Origin: Vibrio penaeicida
Lineage (GTDB): Bacteria; Pseudomonadota; Gammaproteobacteria; Enterobacterales; Vibrionaceae
Reading direction: 5' to 3'
DNA: 64,000 nt
Assembly: GCF_002933855.1 (NCBI RefSeq)
Contig: NZ_BFAQ01000009.1
Location: forward strand, 1 to 64,000
Under the pieces are notes generated by a model. It searched no databases. It was not told the DNA's origin and saw only the letters and a program-made list of their open reading frames with translations. Below, one piece after another: positions 56,299 to 64,000 of this stretch (the stretch's first letter is position 1; every line of letters starts with the position of its first letter). The position numbers and the translations under genes are program-made.

Positions 56299-57228
56299 CT
56301 AAGCACGATTAGACAAAACAACTCCTGCTACCGTAAGGAAAATGCCTCCAATGATCGCAATGGTCAACGCTTCACCGAACACTGGTACAGCCGCAAGTGC
56401 TGTTATCCCTGGTGACAAAGAACCAATGGTTGACGACTGCGCCGATCCAAGTTGCCTAACTGCGTAGCTATAGCCAACCGTAGACAAAAGACCCACGCAA
56501 AAGCCCTGTACCAGAATAAATGGCAGCGCATCTTGGAAGGTATACGAACCAAAATTACTTGTGACTAAGCCGTTTAGCATTAGTGCCACCGTAATCACCA
56601 GTGAGCACCACGAGATCAATATCGTCACAGCAATTGGACTTAACCCAGATTGTTTCAAACTTATGGTGTATACCGCCCAAATCGTACTCGCACTCAATAA
56701 AACGACCACACCTTGCAAAAACGCACCAGACACAATATCAAGTTGCCCAACGATCATCGTGACAACGCCCATCATAATCATGGACAAAGCGATAATGCGC
56801 TTAATGTTGAAGCGACCCGCCAAAGCTGTATGTCGATAAAAAATCCAACCTAAAACCGCGACGAAAAATGGTGGTGTGCCCGCCAAAACAGTTCCTACAT
56901 AAGCAGCAGGGACCAAGCTTGCTCCATGCGATGCGACAAAGAAAAACGGAACGCCACCCAGCAGAATCAACAAAAGGTCTCGCACTTTCGCACGCCTTAT
57001 TTCATGGAGATATCGGTAAGTAAAAGGAAGTAAAAGAATGACAGGAATAAGAAAACGCATTAGCGCAACATCTGCCGTCGCCAATGGAGAAGAACCAATG
57101 GCGCGAATGGAAAGAGCGAAGCCTGTCCAAATCATCAAAACAAACGTAATGACCACGTAACCCTTCACCATTGGTGAGGCTGGCAATGAGTTAATCCCGC
57201 TAGATTGGGCGTAGATCGTTTTTTCCAT
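56299..57228 (-). CDS. EamA-family (DMT) exporter
   Basis: A 309-residue inner-membrane protein with two EamA repeats of five helices each. ATG 57228 follows AGGAA and gives a sensible N-terminus; a longer frame adds 16 residues. Substrates of the family range over amino acids, nucleosides and other metabolites and cannot be read here. It is divergent from an Lrp-type regulator, which probably controls it in response to an amino acid. Confidence 0.9.
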   Translation of the reverse strand: MEKTIYAQSSGINSLPASPMVKGYVVITFVLMIWTGFALSIRAIGSSPLATADVALMRFLIPVILLLPFTYRYLHEIRRAKVRDLLLILLGGVPFFFVASHGASLVPAAYVGTVLAGTPPFFVAVLGWIFYRHTALAGRFNIKRIIALSMIMMGVVTMIVGQLDIVSGAFLQGVVVLLSASTIWAVYTISLKQSGLSPIAVTILISWCSLVITVALMLNGLVTSNFGSYTFQDALPFILVQGFCVGLLSTVGYSYAVRQLGSAQSSTIGSLSPGITALAAVPVFGEALTIAIIGGIFLTVAGVVLSNRA

Positions 57229-57376
57229 GATAATTATTCCTGAACACCAATAAGATACAGGAGAATTATTCATCAAATTGCTCGCATTTATTCAGCGAAT
57301 ATCGCACCAATGCATGGTATTGTTAGTGGAATAAATCAAATAAGCACAGTTTAACAACGGAAACCGGCAGGGAGCA

Positions 57377-57832
57377 ATGGATAGAATCGATCGACACATA
57401 CTTTCAGTACTTCAAAAAGAAGGCCGCTTATCTACCGCCGATTTATCTGAACGCGTTGGGCTCTCCCCCTCCCCTTGTGCAAGGCGATTAAAAAGACTAG
57501 AAGATGAAGGCTATATTGAAGATTATCAAGCGAACTTAAGCCGTGAAAAAGTCGGTATTGCGATGAGCTTTTTTGTCGAGGTTAGCTTAAACAACCACCA
57601 AGCAGACTCGATAGAAAAGTTTGAGCAAGAATTGGCGAATATGGAAGAAGTGGTCAACGCCCATATTGTGTCGGGTGGCTACGATTACCTTCTTGAAGTC
57701 GTCAGCCCCAATTTGGCTGGCTATGAAGCCTTCACCAAAAAGCTTCATCGAATCACCAGCGTTAAAGACATTCATACCCACCTTTCTGTTAGGCAAGTGA
57801 TCAACAAGAGCCCGCTGCCTATATTCGTGTGA
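57377..57832 (+). CDS. Lrp/AsnC-family transcriptional regulator
   Basis: A 151-residue regulator: N-terminal helix-turn-helix (D-R-I-D-R-H-I-L start; recognition V-G-L-S-P-S-P-C-A-R-R about 28-38) and a C-terminal RAM ligand domain with the G-G-Y-D-Y-L-L motif near 100-106. Divergent from the EamA exporter with ~150 bases between, so that gene is the likely target. The ribosome site is AGGGAG. Confidence 0.92.
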   Translation: MDRIDRHILSVLQKEGRLSTADLSERVGLSPSPCARRLKRLEDEGYIEDYQANLSREKVGIAMSFFVEVSLNNHQADSIEKFEQELANMEEVVNAHIVSGGYDYLLEVVSPNLAGYEAFTKKLHRITSVKDIHTHLSVRQVINKSPLPIFV

Positions 57833-57973
57833 CTCTTTTACGCGCTAAAAAGACCAAGCTGGTTACGCTCACAATTCGTTTTTAAGAACAAATTCGCTCT
57901 GATGTCGAATTTGTTCAATCAATCAAATTCTCCGTTCTTTAAGCTAAACGCATCTACTAAAGGAGAAGTTCTA

Positions 57974-58432
57974 ATGACGACTAGATTGGACTATTTCAAC
58001 GCAGCGCCCGAAGGTATTCAAATTCTATTGGAGCAAGAAAACTACCTGCGAACGCAGTTTGAACAACAGCAACCTCTCTCAATTCCTTTGTGGGAACTTG
58101 TAAAGTTGCGCGTTTCACAAATCAACCAATGTGCATTTTGTATCGACATGCACAGTAAAGATGCTTTAAAAAACAGTGAGTCTGAACATCGTTTAATTGG
58201 TTTAAGCGCATGGAGAGACATGCCCCTCTACAGCGAGGAAGAAAGAGCAGCGTTACATTGGGCAGAAGTTGTCACAGAAGGTAAAGCGATATCAGAGCGG
58301 GATTACACCTCAACGTTAAACAGGTTTGGAGAACAAAGCATTGTGACATTGACGCTTGCCATTAACGCAATCAATAGCTGGAATCGCATTGCCAAAACAT
58401 TCAAACCTGAGATAGGAAGCTTATCTAGCTAG
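57974..58432 (+). CDS. Carboxymuconolactone decarboxylase/AhpD-like protein
   Basis: A 152-residue protein with the AhpD-type redox motif C-A-F-C-I-D-M-H (C-x2-C-x3-H, about residues 54-61), used in peroxide or thiol chemistry. ATG 57974 has AGGAGAAG directly upstream; the longer frame starting at 57902 lacks such a site. A MITE-like element follows 10 bases after the stop. It may be cotranscribed with the Lrp gene, but the 140-base gap makes this uncertain. Confidence 0.88.
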   Translation: MTTRLDYFNAAPEGIQILLEQENYLRTQFEQQQPLSIPLWELVKLRVSQINQCAFCIDMHSKDALKNSESEHRLIGLSAWRDMPLYSEEERAALHWAEVVTEGKAISERDYTSTLNRFGEQSIVTLTLAINAINSWNRIAKTFKPEIGSLSS

Positions 58433-58441
58433 ATTTTAGTT

Positions 58442-58707
58442 AGGGTCTGTTAACCTTTCGTGGTTAAATTTTGTTCGATTTCTATGCCTTTTAATCGCGA
58501 CGCAAGGTGTGTAGCCTAGTCACTCTAAGCAAATACCTTGCAACAAAGAGTAAAAGGCATAGAACTGAACCCTTTGGGCAGCATTTGTGGCTTATTTCTG
58601 CTGCGTTATCGCTCATTGATGTAGAGCGACTACACCGAATAAGCTCTGCCTTGTATAAATAACCCACAAATTGCTGCAAAAATCATCTCGAAAGGTCAAC
58701 AGACCCT
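58442..58707. mobile_element. MITE-like element with terminal inverted repeats and two internal hairpins
   Basis: A 266-base non-coding element. Its ends are AGGGTCTGTTAACCTTTCG (58442-58460) and its inverted copy at 58689-58707, with a single mismatch in 19 bases. Inside, TTCTATGCCTTTTA pairs with TAAAAGGCATAGAA (left half), and GCAGCATTTGTGG...AAATAACCCACAAATTGCTGC forms a second long stem (right half). No transposase frame and no clear target duplication are visible. It separates the AhpD-like gene from an AraC gene. Confidence 0.8.
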
Positions 58708-58729
58708 GATAATCGAGCAAGAATAAGAA

Positions 58730-59479
58730 ATGGATTTCGAAATTGTAAAACCCAAACACAAGCTTGCCAACCATGTTCAAGGGATATGGTCGGCTGCCAT
58801 TGTGAAAGGAAAGCATCAAACAACGCTTAAACCATTGCATAGCGACGGTGGCTCGGGAGTGATGTTTGTTTTACAAGGAAACGTGCGGCTATCTGATTCA
58901 GAAATATCGCACCCTATTTATCTTCAGCAATACAGCAAAAAAACACAGTTCATAGAGTTTGATGAAGATACACTGCTGTGTGGTATTCGATTCCATCCGG
59001 GCATGATGCCAACCTCACTTCTTACCCACTCTGGTGACACGCTCCCTCAATCCCAATCTCCACTTTTAGCCAGCCTGTATTCTTTGCTGTTAGAGAAACC
59101 AAGCCACAGTAGTCGATTAGCCACAATGTACCGATGGTGTAATGAGAACATCGACTTAAACAACCCGGTAATGAAGAAACGAGCATCGCTGATTAGCCAA
59201 GCCATAAGCGGGAAAATAGGTGAACAATTCCAGCACAACCAAAGACAGGTGGAACGAAACTTTCGTGAGTGGGTAGGTATGAGCCCAAAATACTTCCAAC
59301 GCTTGCGTCGAGTTTATTCCAGCGTAGCCACATTAAGGGAAAACCCCGACGTTTCACTCAGTGATTTTGCATACGCACAAGGATTTTCAGATCAAGCGCA
59401 TATGACAAGAGAGTTTAAGGCGTTTGTGCTAACAACACCGGGGGAGTTGAGTTCACGGTTGAAAAAGCATATTGGTTAA
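58730..59479 (+). CDS. AraC-family transcriptional regulator
   Basis: A 249-residue regulator with an N-terminal AraC_E/cupin-like domain (about 1-110, containing H-S-D-G-G-S-G-V-M-F and I-R-F-H-P-G) and a C-terminal helix-turn-helix pair (about 145-245, V-E-R-N-F-R-E-W-V-G-M-S-P-K-Y-F-Q-R). It starts 22 bases after the MITE-like element, which therefore probably forms part of its leader or promoter. Target genes are unknown. Confidence 0.88.
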   Translation: MDFEIVKPKHKLANHVQGIWSAAIVKGKHQTTLKPLHSDGGSGVMFVLQGNVRLSDSEISHPIYLQQYSKKTQFIEFDEDTLLCGIRFHPGMMPTSLLTHSGDTLPQSQSPLLASLYSLLLEKPSHSSRLATMYRWCNENIDLNNPVMKKRASLISQAISGKIGEQFQHNQRQVERNFREWVGMSPKYFQRLRRVYSSVATLRENPDVSLSDFAYAQGFSDQAHMTREFKAFVLTTPGELSSRLKKHIG

Positions 59480-59507
59480 TATTATTTTTATCATTAATAC
59501 AACAAAG

Positions 59508-60356
59508 CTATTGAAAACGCGAAAAATTATAAAAACACATTCCATTTCCTGAACGTTTTGCTTCTTCTATGATCTCGTCTTCTTTTTCAAAAATATCTTT
59601 AAATTTACTTTCATTGTTGCGTGCGGAATAGGTATTGATGGAATCCTTATACAAGTCTGAATTTAGAAGTAATTGGTAACCTGTTGCTGTCATTTTACTT
59701 AAGGAACCAGCAACATTTCGAAAGTCGGTATATTCTGAAATCTTATTCTGCACATGATCGAACCTGAATATTTTGCAGCTTTTCCCACTTACTTTAGTAG
59801 TTTCGATCTTAATCAAGGTCGAAAAACTCAAGTAAGAAGGCGCTTCAGGCTTTGTATTTAAGCGTTGTACTTCTTTTTGTTGATAAGCTCTCCATGAATC
59901 TAATCTACCTTGAGTGAGTTCATACTCTCCGATCAAGTTCGGACATTTAACAGATTTGATGATCCCTGAATGAGGAACAGTAGTCATATGGCAAAGCTTT
60001 TGATAAGTCATCCCAAAAGGTCCCATGGCATCCACTCCTAACCCACTGGTTAGAGTACTGACTTTCACATCTAAGTTAAGAGTACCAGCAACATCAATAA
60101 TAAAAGCCTTTGAAGTAGCTTCTCTCAAAGTCACATCAACATCATGTTTTAGCAGTAACTCTTCAACTGCGACTAACCTATCATGGCTTTTTCTAATGCC
60201 TTCCAATGCTACCGTTTGTTCTTTTTGTAACGCCTCTATTTTTTTATCTTGCTCAGCTTTTTCTTTACCGCTCTGAATATCTTTGTAAATTCCATGCCCT
60301 AAGGCACCAGCTGCGATCACAGCAGATACAGTCGCTATAATGTTCGAAGTTTCCAT
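59508..60356 (-). CDS. Membrane-anchored protein of unknown function with coiled coil
   Basis: A 282-residue protein: N-terminal membrane helix at about 5-22, then a basic/acidic coiled coil (about 27-65, K-E-K-A-E-Q-D-K-K-I) and a mainly soluble C-terminal part with five cysteines. I recognise no family. ATG 60356 is used because the codon two before it is TTG. The gene and its flanks are AT-rich and have no related neighbours, as in an acquired single gene. Confidence 0.65.
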   Translation of the reverse strand: METSNIIATVSAVIAAGALGHGIYKDIQSGKEKAEQDKKIEALQKEQTVALEGIRKSHDRLVAVEELLLKHDVDVTLREATSKAFIIDVAGTLNLDVKVSTLTSGLGVDAMGPFGMTYQKLCHMTTVPHSGIIKSVKCPNLIGEYELTQGRLDSWRAYQQKEVQRLNTKPEAPSYLSFSTLIKIETTKVSGKSCKIFRFDHVQNKISEYTDFRNVAGSLSKMTATGYQLLLNSDLYKDSINTYSARNNESKFKDIFEKEDEIIEEAKRSGNGMCFYNFSRFQ

Positions 60357-60362
60357 ACTCAA

Positions 60363-61113
60363 TTCAAATAACCATTTTGTATTTTTAATCTACCTGATAC
60401 GCGAAAAAAGTGCGCGTTTAGTTCAGATATAATGAATATCGCCTTATATATTTGTACAGGCAAAACAACGTCATTTATTCGATTCGTCATTCGCTCGACT
60501 TTACAAATCAATAGCTTTCTATTTCAAGAAATTAGATTTAAGACACCATGTTTTACCATTTTATTTAGACATAGTTCTAGTATGTGGAAGTATAAACAAG
60601 TGACCTCAACATGCAGGATTGAGATCCTCATATTCTGTTTCAGTTCAAGCCTTTCTACTTCAAAATCAGGAACGCAGCGGAAAGACGAGTTCTTTCCAAG
60701 TTCTTTGATAATGAAATGGGACAGAATATGGGCACCCAATGGCGAGTTTGACTGGCTATCATACTGAGGTATCGATTTTTGATTTAGGGTCACTAGATCT
60801 TCAAATCGGTATCTTGCCTGAAAAGCCTGTTAATTCTCCATAAACCATGCTCAAGATCACTTTCTCTTCACATAAAATCTAACATTTAGCCTCTCTTGAT
60901 TATGTCACTTATGGAAAAATACAATGTTATTTATTCCAATAATGCAATAATAAAAATTCATTAACCTATTGATTTAAAATGCATCCGAAGTTTTAACATA
61001 CATATTTAAATCGCATTTTTGGAAATTATGCGAAGCTCGCTTCTGGTTCGTATTGGGATTCGAATTTAAGATGAGTGCATAACAATGATTAACAAGCCGA
61101 TCACAAGGACGCT
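60363..61113. other. AT-rich intergenic region with no supported gene
   Basis: About 750 bases between the unknown membrane gene and the lactate dehydrogenase gene. Short open frames of 111 (plus) and 89 (minus) codons overlap each other at 60432-60793 and lack family signatures. The right end must hold the promoter of the dehydrogenase gene. Confidence 0.5.
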
Positions 61114-62820
61114 ATGAGTACCCAAGAGCTAATTAACACATTCACCGAAATTGTCGGGCACGAACACGTTTTAACTCAGGAAAAGAAAACGGAGTATTAC
61201 CGCTCTGGTTTTCGCTCTGGTAAAGGCAAAGCGCTAGCGGTGCTTTTTCCGGGTACGCTAGTAGAACAATGGCGTTTGTTAAAAGCGGCAGTGGCAGCGA
61301 ACTGTATCGTCATTATGCAAGCTGCAAAGACCGGTCTTACTGAAGGTTCCGCCCCCAGCGGTGAAGACTACGATCGGGAAGTGGTGATCATCAATATCAT
61401 GCGCATGAATGCTTTGCACTTAATTGACAACGGCAAGCAAGTGGTGAGTTTACCCGGTGTTAGTTTGCATCAGTTAGACAAAACACTGAAAACGGTTAAC
61501 CGCGCCCCCCACTCTGTGATTGGTTCCTCCTCTATTGGTGCGACAGTGGTCGGTGGTATTGCGAATAATTCGGGCGGTGCGCTCGTCAAGCGAGGCCCGG
61601 CTTACACCGAGCTTTCTTTGTTTGGACAAGTAACCAAAGACGGCGAACTCGTACTGGTTAATCACTTGGGCATAGAGGGGCTTGGTGATACGCCGGAGGA
61701 AATCCTGACCAATGTCGAACAAGGCAACTTTGACCCAAGCAAGATTACCCATAATGATGCAATGGCATCAGATAGAGAATACGACGAGCGTGTACGAGAT
61801 GTAGACGCAGAAACCCCTTCTCGCTTTAATGCAGATTCTCGTCGCCTTTACGAAGCGAGTGGTTGTGCGGGCAAACTGGCAGTATTTGCCGTGCGTGTCG
61901 ACAGCTACCCTGTACCTGAAAAAGAGCAAATTTTTTACATCGGTTGTAACGACCCTACCAAGCTCACTATGTTGCGCCGAGAGATGCTAAGCAATTTTAA
62001 GCATCTACCGGAAATGGGCGAATACATGCACCGCGATATCTTTAACCTATCCGAAACGTATGGCAAAGATGTGTTCCTTTCAATCCATCACTTAGGAACA
62101 GATAAGTTACCCAAATTTTTTGCTTTGAAAGCGAAAGTCGAAGCAACGTTAAAACGCATTCCTTTTGTTTCAAAAGATTTGCCCGATATTTTGATGTATT
62201 GGGCAACCAAATTATTCCCACAACACCTCCCTAAACGCATGATCCAGTTTAGGGACAAGTATGAGCATCATTTGATTTTAAAAATGAGTGATGGCGGCAT
62301 TGAAGAAGCCAAACAGTATCTTGAGAACGTTTGGTCTAAACAAGAGGAGTGTGAGCACTTTGAATGCACTCCAGATGAAGGCAAAAAAGCTCTGTTAAAC
62401 CGGTTTGCAGCAGCAGGCGCTGCCATTCGATATGAAACCATCCATTCTAAAGAAGTAGAAGACATCTTAGCTTTGGATATTGCATTGCGCCGCAACGATA
62501 TTGATTGGGTTGAGCAACTGCCAGAAGAAATCACCAAAGATATGGTTATCGCACTCTATTATGGTCATTTCATGTGTCATGTATTCCACCAGGATTACGT
62601 CTTCAAGAAAGGGGCAGACACGAAGAAAATCAAAGCCAAAATGTTAGAGCTTCTGACCCAAAAAGGGGCGAAATACCCTGCCGAACACAATGTTGGGCAT
62701 TTGTATGAAGCTGAGCAACAACTCCAAGCGTTTTACCACTCATTGGATCCCACCAATACGTTCAACCCAGGTATTGGAAAAATGAGTAAGTACAAGCGTA
62801 ATTGCAGTTGCTGTGGGTGA
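61114..62820 (+). CDS. dld: Quinone-dependent D-lactate dehydrogenase Dld
   Basis: Membrane-associated FAD enzyme oxidising D-lactate to pyruvate and passing electrons to quinone; 568 residues, the length of the enterobacterial Dld. The PCMH-type FAD-binding motif G-S-S-S-I-G-A-T-V-V-G-G-I-A-N-N-S-G-G (about residues 137-155) and P-G-V-S-L-H-Q-L are present; the C-terminal Dld-specific cap contains E-H-N-V-G-H-L. It ends with a C-S-C-C motif. Single gene with a terminator. Confidence 0.95.
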   Translation: MSTQELINTFTEIVGHEHVLTQEKKTEYYRSGFRSGKGKALAVLFPGTLVEQWRLLKAAVAANCIVIMQAAKTGLTEGSAPSGEDYDREVVIINIMRMNALHLIDNGKQVVSLPGVSLHQLDKTLKTVNRAPHSVIGSSSIGATVVGGIANNSGGALVKRGPAYTELSLFGQVTKDGELVLVNHLGIEGLGDTPEEILTNVEQGNFDPSKITHNDAMASDREYDERVRDVDAETPSRFNADSRRLYEASGCAGKLAVFAVRVDSYPVPEKEQIFYIGCNDPTKLTMLRREMLSNFKHLPEMGEYMHRDIFNLSETYGKDVFLSIHHLGTDKLPKFFALKAKVEATLKRIPFVSKDLPDILMYWATKLFPQHLPKRMIQFRDKYEHHLILKMSDGGIEEAKQYLENVWSKQEECEHFECTPDEGKKALLNRFAAAGAAIRYETIHSKEVEDILALDIALRRNDIDWVEQLPEEITKDMVIALYYGHFMCHVFHQDYVFKKGADTKKIKAKMLELLTQKGAKYPAEHNVGHLYEAEQQLQAFYHSLDPTNTFNPGIGKMSKYKRNCSCCG

Positions 62821-62858
62821 TCCACGCGACCCAGATATGCAACAAAAACCAACATGCC

Positions 62859-62896
62859 AATCAGCCAGAAATTAGAGTCTGGCTGATTTATTTTTA
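62859..62896 (+). terminator. Rho-independent terminator after dld
   Basis: AATCAGCCAGA (62859-62869) pairs perfectly with TCTGGCTGATT (62878-62888), followed by TATTTTT. Confidence 0.9.
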
Positions 62897-63290
62897 AACA
62901 ACCCATATTGATTAAAATAGCTATAAATAAAAGACTTACATGTGAAATTCAATCGCACAAAAATTGAAATGAAGTACTAACTGCGACAATCAAAAAGTTA
63001 TATAGATTTTTAAACGCCGCAAAATTAGAAAATAATCCACCAGATATACAGCAGCATACTGTTTAAATCCCTACAAAAGCAGAGTTATGCAGCAAAAAAG
63101 CGTTTTTAAATGACACCTTCCAGTAAATAGCAGAAGTGTTTGACAGCTCATACTTTCCGACAGACATGTTGCGAACATGTTACAGGGGTGAATAATACGC
63201 TCCTGACTACGCCTATAAAAACACAACATAAAAAACACAACATATAAAAACTCTAAATCTCAATAAGTCTTTTTGACAGGAAGGAAACTT
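62897..63290 (+). promoter_or_regulatory. Leader and promoter region of the second alanine/glycine symporter
   Basis: About 390 bases with no gene. TTGACA-like (TTGACAG at ~63138) and AATAAT elements are visible, and AGGAAGGAAA just before ATG 63291 is a strong ribosome site. No glycine aptamer core is present, unlike the other symporter gene. Confidence 0.5.
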
Positions 63291-64000
63291 ATGGACAAAC
63301 GAATTCCACTTGCCTTATTGGCAAGTACCGCAGCATGCAATGCTGCAGCCGCAAACCTTGATGACAAAATCAATGAAATCGTCGCACCGATCGTTAACCC
63401 TTTTGTAGGAATGATCTTTTCGAGCATTCCTTTCCCTTTTACTGACGTACAGGTGCCGTGGATTGTTCTTTGGTTAGTTATTGCTGCGACCTTTTTTACC
63501 GTCTACCTTGGCTTCATCAACGTTCGTGGATTCAAACACGCGTTGCAATTGGTTTCGGGCAAATTCTCCGATCCAAAAGCCAAAGAGGAAGGTGAGGTTT
63601 CCCACTTTCAGGCATTAACCACAGCGCTTTCTGGAACGGTTGGTTTGGGTAACATCGCGGGTGTTGCTGTTGCCGTCTCTATTGGTGGTGCGGGTGCAAC
63701 CTTCTGGATGATTCTTGCAGGCTTACTTGGTATGTCGAGTAAGTTTGTAGAATGTTCTTTGGGTGTGAAATACAGAAACACCAACCCTGATGGGTCGGTT
63801 TCTGGTGGTCCGATGTACTACCTCAGCAAAGGTCTAACGAAACGCGGCAATGCGGCTCTTGGTCGCACACTGGCAGTGTTGTTCTCTATCTTCGCAATCG
63901 GTGGTGCGCTTGGTGGCGGTAACATGTTCCAAGCGAACCAAGCATTTAAGCAAGTTGTTGGCGTAACAGGTGGCAACGCGTCGTTCCTAGCAGATAAAGG
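63291..64000 (+). CDS. Sodium:alanine symporter (AGCS family), N-terminal part, cut by window edge
   Basis: First 236 residues of a second AGCS carrier. Residues 1-21 look like an extra N-terminal signal-like helix; family motifs follow: [21 protein letters not shown] (about 103-123) and S-G-G-P-M-Y-Y-L near 167-174. It belongs to the longer AGCS subgroup, unlike the 456-residue paralogue at 49 kb. It continues past the right edge. Confidence 0.92.
   Translation, partial: MDKRIPLALLASTAACNAAAANLDDKINEIVAPIVNPFVGMIFSSIPFPFTDVQVPWIVLWLVIAATFFTVYLGFINVRGFKHALQLVSGKFSDPKAKEEGEVSHFQALTTALSGTVGLGNIAGVAVAVSIGGAGATFWMILAGLLGMSSKFVECSLGVKYRNTNPDGSVSGGPMYYLSKGLTKRGNAALGRTLAVLFSIFAIGGALGGGNMFQANQAFKQVVGVTGGNASFLADK

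Noticed and set aside
58436..58713. Target-site duplication around the MITE-like element
   Set aside because: Flanks TTAGTT and GATAAT do not match; no duplication could be seen.
60432..60793. Overlapping opposite-strand frames of 111 and 89 codons
   Set aside because: Mutually overlapping, AT-rich, with no ribosome site or family signature; could be remnants but cannot be supported.

Overview
The window looks like a chromosome segment of a marine gammaproteobacterium, most likely a Vibrio or close relative. Three things point there: a tandem glycine riboswitch of the Vibrio type upstream of an alanine/glycine symporter, giant retention-module adhesins linked to TolC and OmpA genes, and queE-queC and tripartite tricarboxylate transporter genes with Vibrio-like codon use. 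This is inference from gene content; no rRNA or tRNA gene was seen.

Layout. 1-19.2 kb: two neighbouring giant LapA-like adhesins on the minus strand (the first cut by the window edge, the second 4187 residues with two tandem N-terminal retention modules), then a divergent TolC-type outer-membrane channel and an OmpA-like peptidoglycan-binding protein. 19.3-25.4 kb: a DUF2750 protein, a TPR-GGDEF protein, queE-queC, a Nudix-PAP2 fusion whose PAP2 part has lost its catalytic residues, and a GNAT acetyltransferase. 25.6-31.9 kb: a methylcitrate-cycle operon (GntR regulator, prpB, prpC, prpD, prpE) with two palindromic operator candidates and an internal terminator before prpE. 32.0-32.8 kb: a two-gene unit that looks like a papain/transglutaminase-fold toxin and its small membrane immunity protein; I regard this as the best candidate for an undescribed system.

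33.1-41.6 kb: a TctCBA transporter with a highly structured tctC-tctB spacer, an unidentified pair of secreted proteins, an orphan periplasmic binding protein, and a CitA/CitB-type two-component system that could control the carboxylate transporter. 41.7-46.5 kb: a TolC-HlyD-permease-permease exporter operon with no ATPase gene. 46.6-50.5 kb: a membrane coiled-coil protein with a 52-residue partner, an SDR reductase, and the glycine riboswitch with its symporter.

50.5-64 kb: a LysE exporter, an M32 carboxypeptidase, an AraC-controlled sugar-phosphate-type cluster (SIS protein plus two CutC homologues), an EamA exporter divergent from an Lrp-type regulator, an AhpD-like protein, a 266-bp MITE-like element, a second AraC regulator, an unknown membrane protein, quinone-linked D-lactate dehydrogenase, and the start of a second alanine/glycine symporter. 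Working themes are surface attachment, short-chain acid and carboxylate use (propionate, tricarboxylates, lactate) and amino-acid transport.
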